Below are positions 1 to 8,334 of a DNA stretch of 64,000 nt, piece after piece. This DNA is from Paracoccus shanxieyensis (GTDB lineage: Bacteria; Pseudomonadota; Alphaproteobacteria; Rhodobacterales; Rhodobacteraceae). Below the pieces are notes generated by a model, which ran no database searches, was not told the DNA's origin, and was given only the letters and a program-made list of their open reading frames with translations. Within the stretch, counting starts at the first letter, position 1, and every line of letters starts with the position of its first letter. The stretch is taken from assembly GCF_009711265.1 (NCBI RefSeq), contig NZ_WMII01000009.1, forward strand, positions 1 to 64,000, in the 5' to 3' direction. Position numbers and translations under genes: made by a program.

Positions 1-125
1 ATACATCAACGGCTTCTATAACCCGCGCCGTCGGCACTCAGCATTGGGAGGCAAAAGCCCCTTGGCCTTTGAACGCCACGTGGCCTAAACGAGCACTCGG
101 AGCGGCACAAATACGCGACAGGTCC
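1..125 (+). mobile_element. Right end of an IS3-family insertion sequence (partial)
   Basis: The window opens inside an insertion sequence whose transposase ends at 88. Homology to the neighbouring integrase resumes at about 120-135, so the IS right terminus lies near there. The exact terminal inverted repeat cannot be fixed because the left end is outside the window. The element has inserted in the C-terminal half of the integrase gene, in antiparallel orientation. Confidence 0.6.
2..88 (+). CDS. IS3-family transposase, C-terminal fragment
   Basis: The open frame from base 2 to the TAA at 86-88 encodes 28 residues ending the integrase-core (rve) domain of an IS3-type OrfB. The segment FYNPRRRHSALGGKSPLAF is the typical end of these DDE transposases, comparable with the family pattern YYNxxRRHSALGxxSPxxF. 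The catalytic residues lie upstream of the window. Family membership is from recognised motif similarity; the subgroup cannot be given. Confidence 0.75.
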   Translation, partial: YINGFYNPRRRHSALGGKSPLAFERHVA

Positions 126-775
126 ACTAGCTGGCCGAGCATCACCCGAATTTCGGCGGGCGAGAGCGAGCGGTCTTTGGGCACGAACGTCGCGATCGAC
201 GCCGGCCCGACCTCTTCGGCGGGGTTCGACACCTTCTCCCCGTGCAGCTTTGCGAAGGCGAAGACGAGCTTCACGATGTCACGAACATGGACCGCCGTGG
301 CCGGCGCTCCCCGCTTCTTCACCTTGTCGCACATCCCCCGAAGATCCTCGGGCGTGATTTCCGTCAGCAGCCGATTGCGGAACGTCGGCAGGATGTCCCG
401 CTCGTAGATCGAGCGGCGCATCGCGCGGGTGCTTTCGGCCATCCGGTGCTCTTGCAGCCAGCGTTCGCCAAACTCGCCGAAGCTCTTTGCTTCCTTGATG
501 CGGCGCTTCTCGCGTTGCTTCTCCTGGGCAGGCGACCGCCCTTCCTGAATCGAACGCTGCGCGTCGATCAGCTTTTCCCGCGCACGGGCCAGAGAGAGGC
601 CCGCCGGCCCGTATCGGCCGAGAGTCAAGGTCTCGCGTCGACCGTGCATACGGTAGTCATAGCGGAACACGACGGCGCCCGACGGATTCACAACGACATA
701 CATACCGTCACGGTCAGAGACCTTGTATAATTTATCCTTTGGTTTCAGTGCCTTGATTGCCGCATCGGTAAGCAT
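38..775 (-). pseudogene. P4-type tyrosine integrase, truncated by an IS
   Basis: Starts at ATG 775 behind a strong Shine-Dalgarno (AGGAGGGTCCG). Residues 1-85 are the DUF4102 arm-binding domain (MLTDAAIKALKPKDKLYKV, then TLGRYGPAGLSLARAR). Residues about 95-180 are the SAM-like core-binding domain. Authentic sequence stops near residue 218 (RSLSPAEIRVML); the last 20-25 residues are read from the antisense strand of the adjoining IS. The whole catalytic domain with the R-H-R-Y residues is missing, so it cannot recombine. It lies directly downstream of guaA in the same orientation, the standard arrangement for islands integrated at the guaA 3' end. A full-length member would be about 400 residues. 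Confidence 0.85.
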
Positions 776-1093
776 CGGACCCTCCTGGATCGTTCAAAAA
801 ACGCCAGAGAGCCCCAAAAAATACCGTCAGGCCAAAACCGACCAGTCTTGACGGAGGATTATCCTTTATTCTCAATGGAATAAGGTCGAAAAAATACCGT
901 CACAAGCTCTCTAGGCCATGACGGTATATGCAAATCTGCGATGTCACAAGACGCCCCATACCGTCAGCTCCGCTGTCGATCGCGAGGCTTTCCCAACGAT
1001 TGACGGCGAAAGACGCCGGAGAGAAAGTCCTTCATTTTCAGCGCTTTATGGAGATTAATCGGCGGTTATCGGCGGCGTTTGGGTAAGCGCGAA
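776..1093. other. Island edge spacer between integrase and guaA, putative att region
   Basis: No gene is evident in these 318 bases. The stretch is more AT-rich than its surroundings and carries repeated ATACCGTCA boxes in both orientations (821-829, 894-902, 919-927 reversed, 958-966) plus partial copies near 849 and 1001. Such a spacer between an integrase and its target gene normally holds the attachment site and integrase or excisionase binding sites. The core att site probably overlaps the guaA 3' end around 1085-1115; its partner copy is outside the window. Confidence 0.55.
821..966. repeat. Four ATACCGTCA boxes, probable recombinase/excisionase sites
   Basis: Exact nonamer ATACCGTCA at 821-829, 894-902 and 958-966 on the plus strand and 919-927 on the minus strand. 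The first two are preceded by five or more A residues. Truncated TGACGG boxes at 849-854 and 1001-1006 extend the series. A fifth exact copy at 702-710 falls inside the integrase reading frame and may be chance. The spacing is irregular (64-73 bp between plus copies, one close inverted pair), which fits arm-type integrase or AlpA-like sites better than a CRISPR or iteron array. Confidence 0.6.
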
Positions 1094-2653
1094 TCATTCC
1101 CATTCGATCGTGCCCGGCGGCTTCGAGGTGATGTCATAGGTGCAGCGGTTGATGCCCTTGACCTCATTGATGATCCGCGTCGCCGTCTCACCCAGAAACT
1201 CATGCGAGAAGGGGTAATAATCGGCCGTCATCCCGTCGACACTGGTGACTGCCCGCAAGGCGCAGGCATAGTCATAGGTGCGCCCGTCGCCCATCACGCC
1301 GACGGTGCGGACGGGAAGGATGGCGACAAAGGCCTGCCAGATATCGTCATAAAGCCCATGCTTGCGGATCTGGTCGATGAAGACCGCATCCGCCTTGCGC
1401 AGGATCTCCAGCTTTTCGCCGGTGATCTCGCCGGGGCAGCGGATGGCAAGTCCGGGGCCGGGGAAGGGGTGGCGGCCGATGAACTTGGCGGGCAGGCCAA
1501 GCTCGCGACCAAGCGCCCGCACCTCGTCCTTGAAAAGCTCGCGCAAGGGCTCGACCAGTTTCAGGCCCATCTTCTCGGGCAGACCGCCGACATTGTGGTG
1601 CGACTTGATGGTGACCGAGGGCCCGCCGCTGAAGCTGACCGATTCGATCACGTCGGGGTAAAGCGTGCCCTGCGCCAGAAACTCAGCACCCTCGATGCCA
1701 TTGGCATATTTCTGGAACACGTCGATGAACAGCTTGCCGATGGTCTTGCGCTTGACCTCGGGGTCGCTCACGCCTTCCAGCGCACCGATGAACAGATCGG
1801 CCTCGTCGGCATGGATCAGGGGAATGTTGTAATTGTCGCGGAACATGGTGACGACTTCGTCGGCCTCGTTCAGCCGCAGCAAGCCGTGATCGACAAAGAC
1901 GCAGGTCAGCTGATCGCCAATGGCCTCATGGATCAGGACCGCGGCCACCGAACTGTCGACGCCGCCCGACAAGCCGCAGATCACCTTGCGGTCGCCGACC
2001 TGCTCGCGGATCTTGCGCACGGCTTCGTCGCGATAGCTGGCCATGGTCCAGTCGCCGGTGAATCCGGCCATGCGCACGAAATTCTCCAGCATGGTGCGGC
2101 CATTCGGGGTGTGATGCACCTCGGGATGGAACTGCACGGCAAAGAACTTGCGCGATTCGTCGGCAATCATCGCAAAAGGCGCATTGGGCGACACGCCAAT
2201 GACCTCAAAGCCCGGCGCAAGGCTGGTCACCCGGTCGCCATGGCTCATCCAGACCTCTTCGCGGCCGGTGCCGAACAGGCCCGCAAAGATCCCGTCACGG
2301 GTATGTCCCTCGGCGGGCGCGACGAAGGCGCGGCCATATTCGGCATGGTGACCGGCTTCGACGCGGCCGCCCAGCTGCTCCATCATGACCTGCTGGCCGT
2401 AACAGATGCCAAAGACCGGCACGCCAAGATCGAACAGGGATTGCGGTGCGCGGGGCGAACCCTCCTGCGTCACCGAGGCAGGCCCCCCCGACAGGATCAC
2501 CGCCTGCGGAGCAAAGCTTTTCAGAAAGGCGTCATCGACCGTGTTGAACGGATGGATTTCGCAATAGACATTCAACTCACGCAAGCGGCGCGCGATAAGC
2601 TGCGTCACCTGAGAGCCGAAATCGACGATGAGAAGGCGCTGATGCTGGGTCAT
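1094..2653 (-). CDS. guaA: GMP synthase (glutamine-hydrolysing)
   Basis: Full-length GuaA of 519 residues. It converts XMP, ATP and glutamine to GMP in the cytosol. The N-terminal class I amidotransferase domain shows [17 protein letters not shown], the nucleophile in GICYGQQ, and the His/Glu of FHPEVHHT. The ATP-pyrophosphatase domain has the P-loop [10 protein letters not shown]. The C-terminal dimerisation domain ends in KPPGTIEWE, the conserved family terminus. The ATG at 2653 gives the standard N-terminus. The 3' end abuts an integrase, and the intact C-terminus shows that insertion preserved the gene. Upstream, a near-perfect inverted repeat (2719-2794) separates it from the thiE-like gene. 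Confidence 0.98.
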   Translation of the reverse strand: MTQHQRLLIVDFGSQVTQLIARRLRELNVYCEIHPFNTVDDAFLKSFAPQAVILSGGPASVTQEGSPRAPQSLFDLGVPVFGICYGQQVMMEQLGGRVEAGHHAEYGRAFVAPAEGHTRDGIFAGLFGTGREEVWMSHGDRVTSLAPGFEVIGVSPNAPFAMIADESRKFFAVQFHPEVHHTPNGRTMLENFVRMAGFTGDWTMASYRDEAVRKIREQVGDRKVICGLSGGVDSSVAAVLIHEAIGDQLTCVFVDHGLLRLNEADEVVTMFRDNYNIPLIHADEADLFIGALEGVSDPEVKRKTIGKLFIDVFQKYANGIEGAEFLAQGTLYPDVIESVSFSGGPSVTIKSHHNVGGLPEKMGLKLVEPLRELFKDEVRALGRELGLPAKFIGRHPFPGPGLAIRCPGEITGEKLEILRKADAVFIDQIRKHGLYDDIWQAFVAILPVRTVGVMGDGRTYDYACALRAVTSVDGMTADYYPFSHEFLGETATRIINEVKGINRCTYDITSKPPGTIEWE

Positions 2654-2718
2654 GGCACGGCTTTAGGCCGCGTCAATGCCGTTCGCAAGGGGCAAGCATC
2701 GGCTCTTATGGTATCGTC

Positions 2719-2794
2719 GCATGGGTATTTGAAAAACAAGGAATGCCGTTCAGGCGCATCGCTCAAAGCCTCCTTGTTTTTCAAATACCCATGC
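2719..2794. repeat. Perfect 24-bp inverted repeat, copy 1 of a dispersed family
   Basis: Left arm 2719-2742 (GCATGGGTATTTGAAAAACA, then AGGA) is exactly complementary to right arm 2771-2794, with a 28-base loop. It sits between the end of the thiE-like gene and the start of guaA, both on the minus strand. The transcript would fold into a very stable hairpin without a following U-tract. Related arms occur at 6920-6987, 13690-13709, 42651-42716 and 55868-55891. A role in termination or RNA stability is inference. Confidence 0.85.
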
Positions 2795-2814
2795 AGGTGT
2801 CACCACAAGCGCGA

Positions 2815-3429
2815 TCAGCGCCAGAGATTGCCCAGAGCCTCGACCGGATCATCCTCGGCCCAGATCTCACCGCCAAGGGCGATGAAGTCGCTGATGGGGG
2901 CAAGCTGGCCGATCAATGCGGGCGTCAGGGCACCTTCGGCAACGACCGGCACCTCGATCATCTCGGACCACCACTGGAACAGATCCAACTCGGCGATATC
3001 TCCATGGCCAAGCGCGGTCGCGCGGCAGGGACCGAAGCTGACATAATCTGCGCCGGCTTCGGCGGCATTCATCCCGTCATGACGCGAGGTGCCACAGAAC
3101 GCACCCACGATGGCATCGGCGCCAAGTTCCTTGCGGGCATAGCGCACGCTGCGCGCGCCGTCGGTCAGATGCACGCCGTCAAGGCCGTGGCGGCGCGCCA
3201 GTTCGACGTGATCGTCGATGACCACCGCCACATCGCGAGCATGCGCGATCTCACGTGCAAGATCGGCCAGCCGGCCCAGATCTTCCTCACTTCCGGCGCC
3301 GGGAATGCGCAGGCAGGCCACCGGGAAGCGGTCCAGCACATCCGCCAGCAACGGACCCACCGTCGAGGCCGCCGCGCCGACCGGCGTGATTAGGTAAAGT
3401 TGCGGCGAATTCGGCTGGTCGTCTGTCAT
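2815..3429 (-). CDS. Divergent thiamine-phosphate synthase-like protein
   Basis: About 204 residues from ATG 3429 (AGGATG lies upstream); an in-frame GTG at 3453 would add eight residues. The fold is recognisable as ThiE-type from LYLITP at the N-terminus, DGVHLTDGARS mid-protein and AGADYVSFGP. ThiE joins HMP-PP and a thiazole phosphate. Several positions deviate: the usual IINDR is VVIDDH, and the GVHLGQ-D motif is GVHLTDG, so phosphate/HMP-PP handling may differ. No other thiamine gene and no TPP riboswitch is visible nearby. It may be a paralogue with another substrate. The start codon faces trmJ across 75 bp. Confidence 0.7.
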   Translation of the reverse strand: MTDDQPNSPQLYLITPVGAAASTVGPLLADVLDRFPVACLRIPGAGSEEDLGRLADLAREIAHARDVAVVIDDHVELARRHGLDGVHLTDGARSVRYARKELGADAIVGAFCGTSRHDGMNAAEAGADYVSFGPCRATALGHGDIAELDLFQWWSEMIEVPVVAEGALTPALIGQLAPISDFIALGGEIWAEDDPVEALGNLWR

Positions 3430-3504
3430 GGCACTGTCATCCTGAGGCTTCACGGGTCAGATAGCGCAGGCAAGCGCGCCTTGCCAGTGCCTCACGGTAA
3501 GGAT

Positions 3505-4245
3505 ATGGCCGCGCGCATGGAACCCGCGATCATCCTTGTACGCCCGCAGATGGGCGAGAATATCGGCGCTGCCGCCCGCGCCATGCTGAATTTCGGTCTG
3601 AGCGACATGCGACTGGTCGCGCCGCGCGACGGCTGGCCCAATCCCAAGGCCATCGCCATGGCTTCGGGCGCGGCGGGGCAGGTGCTGGATCAGGCGCGGG
3701 TCTATCCGAGTTTGGCCGAGGCGATGGCCGATATCGATTACGCCTATGCCACGACCGCGCGGGGGCGCGAGCTGACCAAACCCGTGCTGACCCCCGCAAC
3801 CGCGATGCAGGACGCGCGCGCGCGCACCGCAGCGGGGGTACGCACCGCGATCATTTTCGGTCCCGAACGCGCGGGGCTGGAAAATGACGATGTGGCGCGG
3901 GCCAATGCGATCATCACCGTGCCGGTCAATCCCGATTTTCCGTCGCTGAACCTTGCGCAGGCGGTGCTGCTGAATGGCTATGAATGGTCGCGCGAGACCC
4001 TGCCGCCCGAACCTGCGCCGCATGGCCGCCGCCCCGATGGCGAGGTTCCCGCCACCCGGATCGAAATCGAGAAACTGGCCGATCACTGGGAGGAGCGGCT
4101 GGCCGATGCGGGCTTCTTCTTCCCCGAGGAAAAGGCCCCGGCGATGAAGCTGACGCTGCGCAACCTGTGGTCGCGACTGCCGCTGACCCGTGCGGATACC
4201 CGGATCTTTCACGGCATGCTGCGACAACTGGTCCGTCGCGACTGA
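3505..4245 (+). CDS. trmJ: tRNA (cytidine/uridine-2'-O-)methyltransferase TrmJ, SPOUT family
   Basis: Predicted SpoU/TrmH-superfamily methyltransferase of 246 residues, acting on the 2'-O of position 32 in the tRNA anticodon loop with S-adenosylmethionine. The N-terminus IILVRPQMGENIGAAARAM is typical. SPOUT motifs 2 and 3 are FGPERAGLEND and PSLNLAQAV, the latter forming the trefoil-knot cofactor site. I chose ATG 3505 because homology begins at MEPAIILVRP and AAGGAT precedes it; upstream in-frame sequence looks non-coding. It is followed by ctaA after 55 bp. TrmJ rather than another SpoU member is inferred from overall pattern and length. Confidence 0.88.
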   Translation: MAARMEPAIILVRPQMGENIGAAARAMLNFGLSDMRLVAPRDGWPNPKAIAMASGAAGQVLDQARVYPSLAEAMADIDYAYATTARGRELTKPVLTPATAMQDARARTAAGVRTAIIFGPERAGLENDDVARANAIITVPVNPDFPSLNLAQAVLLNGYEWSRETLPPEPAPHGRRPDGEVPATRIEIEKLADHWEERLADAGFFFPEEKAPAMKLTLRNLWSRLPLTRADTRIFHGMLRQLVRRD

Positions 4246-4300
4246 TTGATTTCCGGGCCTCGTCCGGTCAAGGTCCGGCACAAAAGGCAAGGAAGCTGAC

Positions 4301-5443
4301 ATGGCAAGACGTCCCGTCTTTCACGAAGTCACCGAAACCACTCCGCGCAGCACGCCCGCAGGCGGGATGATCGACGCCGGGCACAAGACCGGCCGCGGCT
4401 GGGTGCGCGTCTGGCTGATGCTGCTGTTCGTCATGGTCGTGGCGATGATCGCGCTTGGCGGGGCGACACGGCTGACCGGCTCGGGGCTGTCCATCACGGA
4501 ATGGAAGCCGGTGACCGGGGCGATCCCGCCGATGGATGCCGCGACCTGGGCGGCCGAGTTCGAGAAATACAAGCAGATCCCGCAATTCGCGCAGGTCAAT
4601 CCCGACATGGATCTGGCGGGGTTCAAGCAGATCTATTGGTGGGAATGGTCACACCGTCTGCTGGGGCGGCTGGTTGGGCTGGTCTGGGCGCTTGGCTTCG
4701 TCGTCTTTCTGGCCACCAAGCGCATCCCCACGGGCTGGACGCCGCGCCTGCTGGCGTTGGGGGCCATGGGTGGCGCGCAGGGGGCGATCGGCTGGTGGAT
4801 GGTGCATTCCGGCCTGTCGGGGGAAATGGTGCGCGTGGCCTCATACCGGCTGGCGATCCATCTGGGCATCGCCTTCGCCATCCTTGGGCTGATCGCATGG
4901 CTGGTCCTGTCGCTGGGCCGGTCCGAGGCCGAGCTGATGCGCGCCCGACGCGCCGGTGAGCGGAAGCTTTTTTCGATGACGACCGGGCTGATGCATCTGG
5001 CCTTCGTGCAGATCCTGCTGGGCGCGCTGGTGGCGGGGATCGACGCGGGACGCGCCTATACCGGCTGGCCGACCATGGGCGGCGAATGGATCCCGACCGA
5101 GATCTGGGACACGACACTGGGCTGGCGCAACTTTTTTGAAAACCCGGCGCTGGTGCAGTTCGTGCACCGCATGGTCGCCTATCTGCTGACGATCTTTGCC
5201 GTGGTGGTGTTCCTGCGGGCGCGCCGCTCGCCGCATCCGGTGACGCGGGGGGCCTATGTCGCGATGATCGCCGCTGTTGCGGTGCAGGTGCTGCTGGGGA
5301 TCATGAACGTGCTTCACGCCTCGCCCTTGCCCTTGGCGCTTGCCCATCAGATCGGAGCGGTGGCACTCTTCACCCTGATCCTGCGTGCGCGCCACCACGC
5401 CCGCTATCCTTATGAAACCTCGGTCCGGGGAACCATCAGATGA
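4301..5443 (+). CDS. ctaA: Haem A synthase (COX15/CtaA)
   Basis: Integral membrane protein of 380 residues that oxidises the C8 methyl of haem O to give haem A for aa3-type cytochrome oxidase. Eight transmembrane helices are apparent, starting with the segment after GRGWVRV. The haem-ligand histidines lie in WWEWSHRLLGR, LAIHLGIA, QFVHRMVAYL and LALAHQIGA, the four-histidine pattern of the type 2 (alphaproteobacterial/mitochondrial) class. Shine-Dalgarno AAGGAAG precedes ATG 4301. Its stop overlaps the start of the next gene by ATGA, suggesting translational coupling with the carboxypeptidase. Confidence 0.96.
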   Translation: MARRPVFHEVTETTPRSTPAGGMIDAGHKTGRGWVRVWLMLLFVMVVAMIALGGATRLTGSGLSITEWKPVTGAIPPMDAATWAAEFEKYKQIPQFAQVNPDMDLAGFKQIYWWEWSHRLLGRLVGLVWALGFVVFLATKRIPTGWTPRLLALGAMGGAQGAIGWWMVHSGLSGEMVRVASYRLAIHLGIAFAILGLIAWLVLSLGRSEAELMRARRAGERKLFSMTTGLMHLAFVQILLGALVAGIDAGRAYTGWPTMGGEWIPTEIWDTTLGWRNFFENPALVQFVHRMVAYLLTIFAVVVFLRARRSPHPVTRGAYVAMIAAVAVQVLLGIMNVLHASPLPLALAHQIGAVALFTLILRARHHARYPYETSVRGTIR

Positions 5444-6912
5444 GCGCTTTTGACGATCTTCTTGCCTTCCAGCGCCAGACCGAGGCGCTGTCCTCGGTTG
5501 CCGAGCGTCTGGGTTGGGATCAGGAAACCGTGATGCCGCGCGGCGCCGTCGAACAGCGCAGCGAGGAAATGGCCGCCATGGAAGCGGTGCTGCACGAACG
5601 CCGCACCGACCCGCGCATCGGCGAATGGCTGGATCAGGCCCAGCCCGAGGATGCCGAGGATCAGCGCATCCTTGACCTGATCGCGCGCGACCATCGCCGT
5701 GCCTCGCGCATCCCCGCGCGGCTGGCGATGGAACTGGCGCGGCAGACCTCGCTGTCGCAGGGCGTCTGGGCCGAGGCCCGCGCCAAGGATGCGCCCGATG
5801 ATTTCCTGCCGGTGCTGAACGACATCGTGATGCTGAAGCGCGAGGAAGCCGCCGCGCTGGCCGATGGGGGCGATCTTTACGATGCGCTGCTGGACGATTA
5901 CGAGCACGGCACGACGCAGGCCGAAATCGCCACGCTGTTCGACGCCATGCGTCCCCGGCTGGTGGCGCTGCGCGAGGATGTGCTGGGCGCCGAATATCAG
6001 CCGCAGGCACTCAGCGGAGATTTTCCGCAAGAAACCCAGCTGCGTCTGGCCCGCGCCTGCGCGACGGCCTACGGCTATGACTGGACACGGGGCCGCATGG
6101 ATATTGCCGTGCATCCCTTCAGCTCGGGCCGCTGGCAGGACAGCCGCATCACAACGCGGGTGGTCGAGACCGATCCCTTCAACTGCATCTATTCGACCAT
6201 CCATGAGGTCGGGCATTCCAGCTATGAGCTTGGCATCGACAGCGATTACGCCTTCACGCCGCTGGGCCGTGGCGTGTCGATGGGCGCGCATGAAAGCCAA
6301 AGCCGGATCTATGAAAACCAGATCGGCCGGGGGCGGGCCTTCTCGGGCTGGCTGTATCAGCGCATGGCCGATGCCTTTGACGGGCTGTCCGTGCCCGATG
6401 CCGATGCGTTGTACGCCACCGTCAACCGCGTGACGCCCGGCTTCATCCGGACCGAGACCGATGAGGTGCAGTATAACCTGCATGTCATGCTGCGCTTTGA
6501 TCTGGAACGCGACCTGATCGCGGGCCGTCTGGACACGAATGATCTGGTCGAGGCATGGAACGCCCGCTTCCTCAAGGATTTCGACGTGGCTGTGGACCGT
6601 CCGGCGAATGGCGTTTTGCAGGACGTGCATTGGGCGGTGGGGCTTTTCGGCTATTTCCCGACCTACGCGCTGGGGAACGTCTATGCCGGCTGCCTGAATG
6701 CCGCCATGCGCGACGCGGTCCCGGACCTCGACCGTTTCCTTGCTGCCGGAGACGCGGGCCCCGCCGTCGAATGGCTGCGCGAAAACATGCAGCGCCACGG
6801 CGGGCTGTATCCGCCGCGCGAATTGATCGAACGCGCCACCGGCGCAGAGATCAGCGAATTGCCGTTGCTGGATTATCTGGAGCAAAAATTCGGCGGCATC
6901 TACCGGCTGTAA
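5440..6912 (+). CDS. M32 carboxypeptidase (Taq family)
   Basis: Zinc metallocarboxypeptidase of 490 residues removing C-terminal residues from peptides in the cytosol. The zinc-binding motif is HEVGH in STIHEVGHSSYELGI, followed by the family segment AHESQSRIYENQIGR that supplies the third ligand glutamate. Length matches the family (about 490-500). It overlaps ctaA by four bases (ATGA). The stop at 6912 is followed within eight bases by a dispersed inverted repeat shared with the convergent P450 gene. Confidence 0.93.
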   Translation: MSAFDDLLAFQRQTEALSSVAERLGWDQETVMPRGAVEQRSEEMAAMEAVLHERRTDPRIGEWLDQAQPEDAEDQRILDLIARDHRRASRIPARLAMELARQTSLSQGVWAEARAKDAPDDFLPVLNDIVMLKREEAAALADGGDLYDALLDDYEHGTTQAEIATLFDAMRPRLVALREDVLGAEYQPQALSGDFPQETQLRLARACATAYGYDWTRGRMDIAVHPFSSGRWQDSRITTRVVETDPFNCIYSTIHEVGHSSYELGIDSDYAFTPLGRGVSMGAHESQSRIYENQIGRGRAFSGWLYQRMADAFDGLSVPDADALYATVNRVTPGFIRTETDEVQYNLHVMLRFDLERDLIAGRLDTNDLVEAWNARFLKDFDVAVDRPANGVLQDVHWAVGLFGYFPTYALGNVYAGCLNAAMRDAVPDLDRFLAAGDAGPAVEWLRENMQRHGGLYPPRELIERATGAEISELPLLDYLEQKFGGIYRL

Positions 6913-6919
6913 CTGTCGC

Positions 6920-6987
6920 ATGGGTATTTGGAAAACAAGGAAGACCAGAGGCGTTTGCTTCGGCTTCCTTGTTTCTTAAATACCCAT
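6920..6987. repeat. Dispersed inverted repeat, copy 2, between convergent genes
   Basis: Left arm 6920-6943 and right arm 6964-6987 pair over 24 positions with 21 Watson-Crick pairs, two G-U pairs and one mismatch; the loop is 20 bases. It lies between the M32 carboxypeptidase stop and the P450. The P450 stop codon (6976-6978) is inside the right arm, so the repeat encodes the last residues of that protein. As a hairpin between convergent genes it is well placed to stop transcription from both sides. Confidence 0.8.
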
Positions 6988-8334
6988 TCCACGTTTCGAC
7001 AGGCGCAACCAGATGCCGTTCTTGCCCCGCAGCGTCAGGCGCATGATCGGCACCGCGCGACGGCTGCCTGCGGCGACGCGGTAGCGCTGCATCAGGGCGG
7101 CCAGGATCAGCGGCCCCTCGATCATCGCGAAGCCTGCGCCGGGGCAGGCGCGCGCCCCGGTCGAGAAGGGGATGAAGGCGTCGCGCATGCAGGTCTTGCC
7201 GTTTTCGGTGTTCCAGCGGGATGGGTCGAAGCCATCCGGGTTCTGCCACAGGCGCTGGTGGCGGTGCAGATGCCATGGCGACAGCACGAGTTGCGCACCC
7301 TTTGGTGCCTTGCGGTCGCGTAATGTCTCGGTATGGCGGCATTCGCGCACGGTCATGGCGACCGGCGGGTAAAGCCGCAACGATTCGCGGAAGACGGCGC
7401 GCGCAAGCTTGAGGTTCTTGACCGAGACAAAGTTGGGGGACAGGTGCTGATTGGCCTCATGGGCCAGCCTGTCCTGCCATTCCGGGTTCTCGGCCAGAAG
7501 ATACAGCGCCCATGCCAGCGCCGAGGCGCCGGTTTCGTGACCGGCCAGAAAGAAGGTGGCGATCTCGTCGATCGTCTCGCGGTCATCGAAGGTGGTGTTC
7601 GTCACCGGATCTGGGGTGGTCATGATCTTTGTCGCCAGATCGGCGGGGGCGGTGCCATCCGCGATCTCTTCGGCGCGTCGGGCGACAAGATCGTGGATCA
7701 GCCCCCTGATACGTCTGGCGCTTTCTTTCGTGCGGGCCGAGTGGATGCGCAGCCATTTCGGCAGCGCCATCAGCCCGCCCAGATTGACCATGGGCTGCGC
7801 GTCCTGATGATCCCGGAACGCCTGAAACACCTGCATGGCCGCGTCATCCTCGATCGGGATCGAGAACAGCGTGCGGAAGATCACATCCGCCGCCACATGG
7901 CTGGTCTGCGGTTCTATGTCGATTTCCCGGCCATCGGCCAGCGGGTCCAGCCGCGCGACGATGGCTTCGGATGCGGCCCACATTTGCGGGTATGCCTCGC
8001 GCAGGCGGCCGCCCTCGAAGGCAAGGTCGATGATGCGCCGTTGCCGCAGCCATGTCGCGCCGTTCGAGATGAAGCTGGAATTGCCCAGCAGCGGTTCCAG
8101 CCCTGCCGCCATGCGCGGGCTTTTCGGGAAATCCATCGGGCGGCGCTTCAGGATCAGGTCGATCAGTTGCGGATCGTTGCAGGTGAAGCTGTGGATGAAC
8201 GGGCCGCGGAATTCGGCCATCCATGCGCGATACAGCTTGTCGGATTGCGCCGACAGGATGTCGCGGCGGAAATCGCGGATGAAGCGCCAGACCGAGGCGC
8301 GGCCCTGACGTGAGGCGGGTTTCGGCGGGATCAT
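6976..8334 (-). CDS. Cytochrome P450 monooxygenase
   Basis: Soluble-type bacterial P450 of 452 residues. The I-helix oxygen-activation motif is AGHET (Thr268), the K-helix ExxR is ESLR (317-320), and the haem loop FSTGARACPG carries the thiolate Cys397. The whole fold from an N-terminal helix to the C-terminal beta hairpin is present, so it is probably active, but the substrate is unknown. No ferredoxin or reductase gene lies nearby. The start ATG 8334 overlaps the stop of the preceding hydrolase (ATGA), implying co-translation. The last codons run into the dispersed repeat at 6964-6987. Confidence 0.95.
   Translation of the reverse strand: MIPPKPASRQGRASVWRFIRDFRRDILSAQSDKLYRAWMAEFRGPFIHSFTCNDPQLIDLILKRRPMDFPKSPRMAAGLEPLLGNSSFISNGATWLRQRRIIDLAFEGGRLREAYPQMWAASEAIVARLDPLADGREIDIEPQTSHVAADVIFRTLFSIPIEDDAAMQVFQAFRDHQDAQPMVNLGGLMALPKWLRIHSARTKESARRIRGLIHDLVARRAEEIADGTAPADLATKIMTTPDPVTNTTFDDRETIDEIATFFLAGHETGASALAWALYLLAENPEWQDRLAHEANQHLSPNFVSVKNLKLARAVFRESLRLYPPVAMTVRECRHTETLRDRKAPKGAQLVLSPWHLHRHQRLWQNPDGFDPSRWNTENGKTCMRDAFIPFSTGARACPGAGFAMIEGPLILAALMQRYRVAAGSRRAVPIMRLTLRGKNGIWLRLSKRGMGI

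Noticed and set aside
702..710. Fifth ATACCGTCA box inside the integrase gene
   Set aside because: It encodes part of the conserved DGMYV segment and may be chance, so it was not counted with the spacer boxes.
821..966. CRISPR array or replication iterons
   Set aside because: Repeats are nine bases with irregular spacing and mixed orientation, and there are no cas or rep genes.
2654..2718. Purine riboswitch or TPP riboswitch near guaA and the thiE-like gene
   Set aside because: No conserved riboswitch core was found upstream of either gene.
2719..2794. Intrinsic terminator
   Set aside because: The inverted repeat is strong but has a 28-base loop and no T-tract on either strand, so it was listed as a repeat; terminator function stays a hypothesis.
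1079..3046. Long plus-strand frame across guaA
   Set aside because: Antisense shadow of guaA and the thiE-like gene; no domain, no ribosome site.
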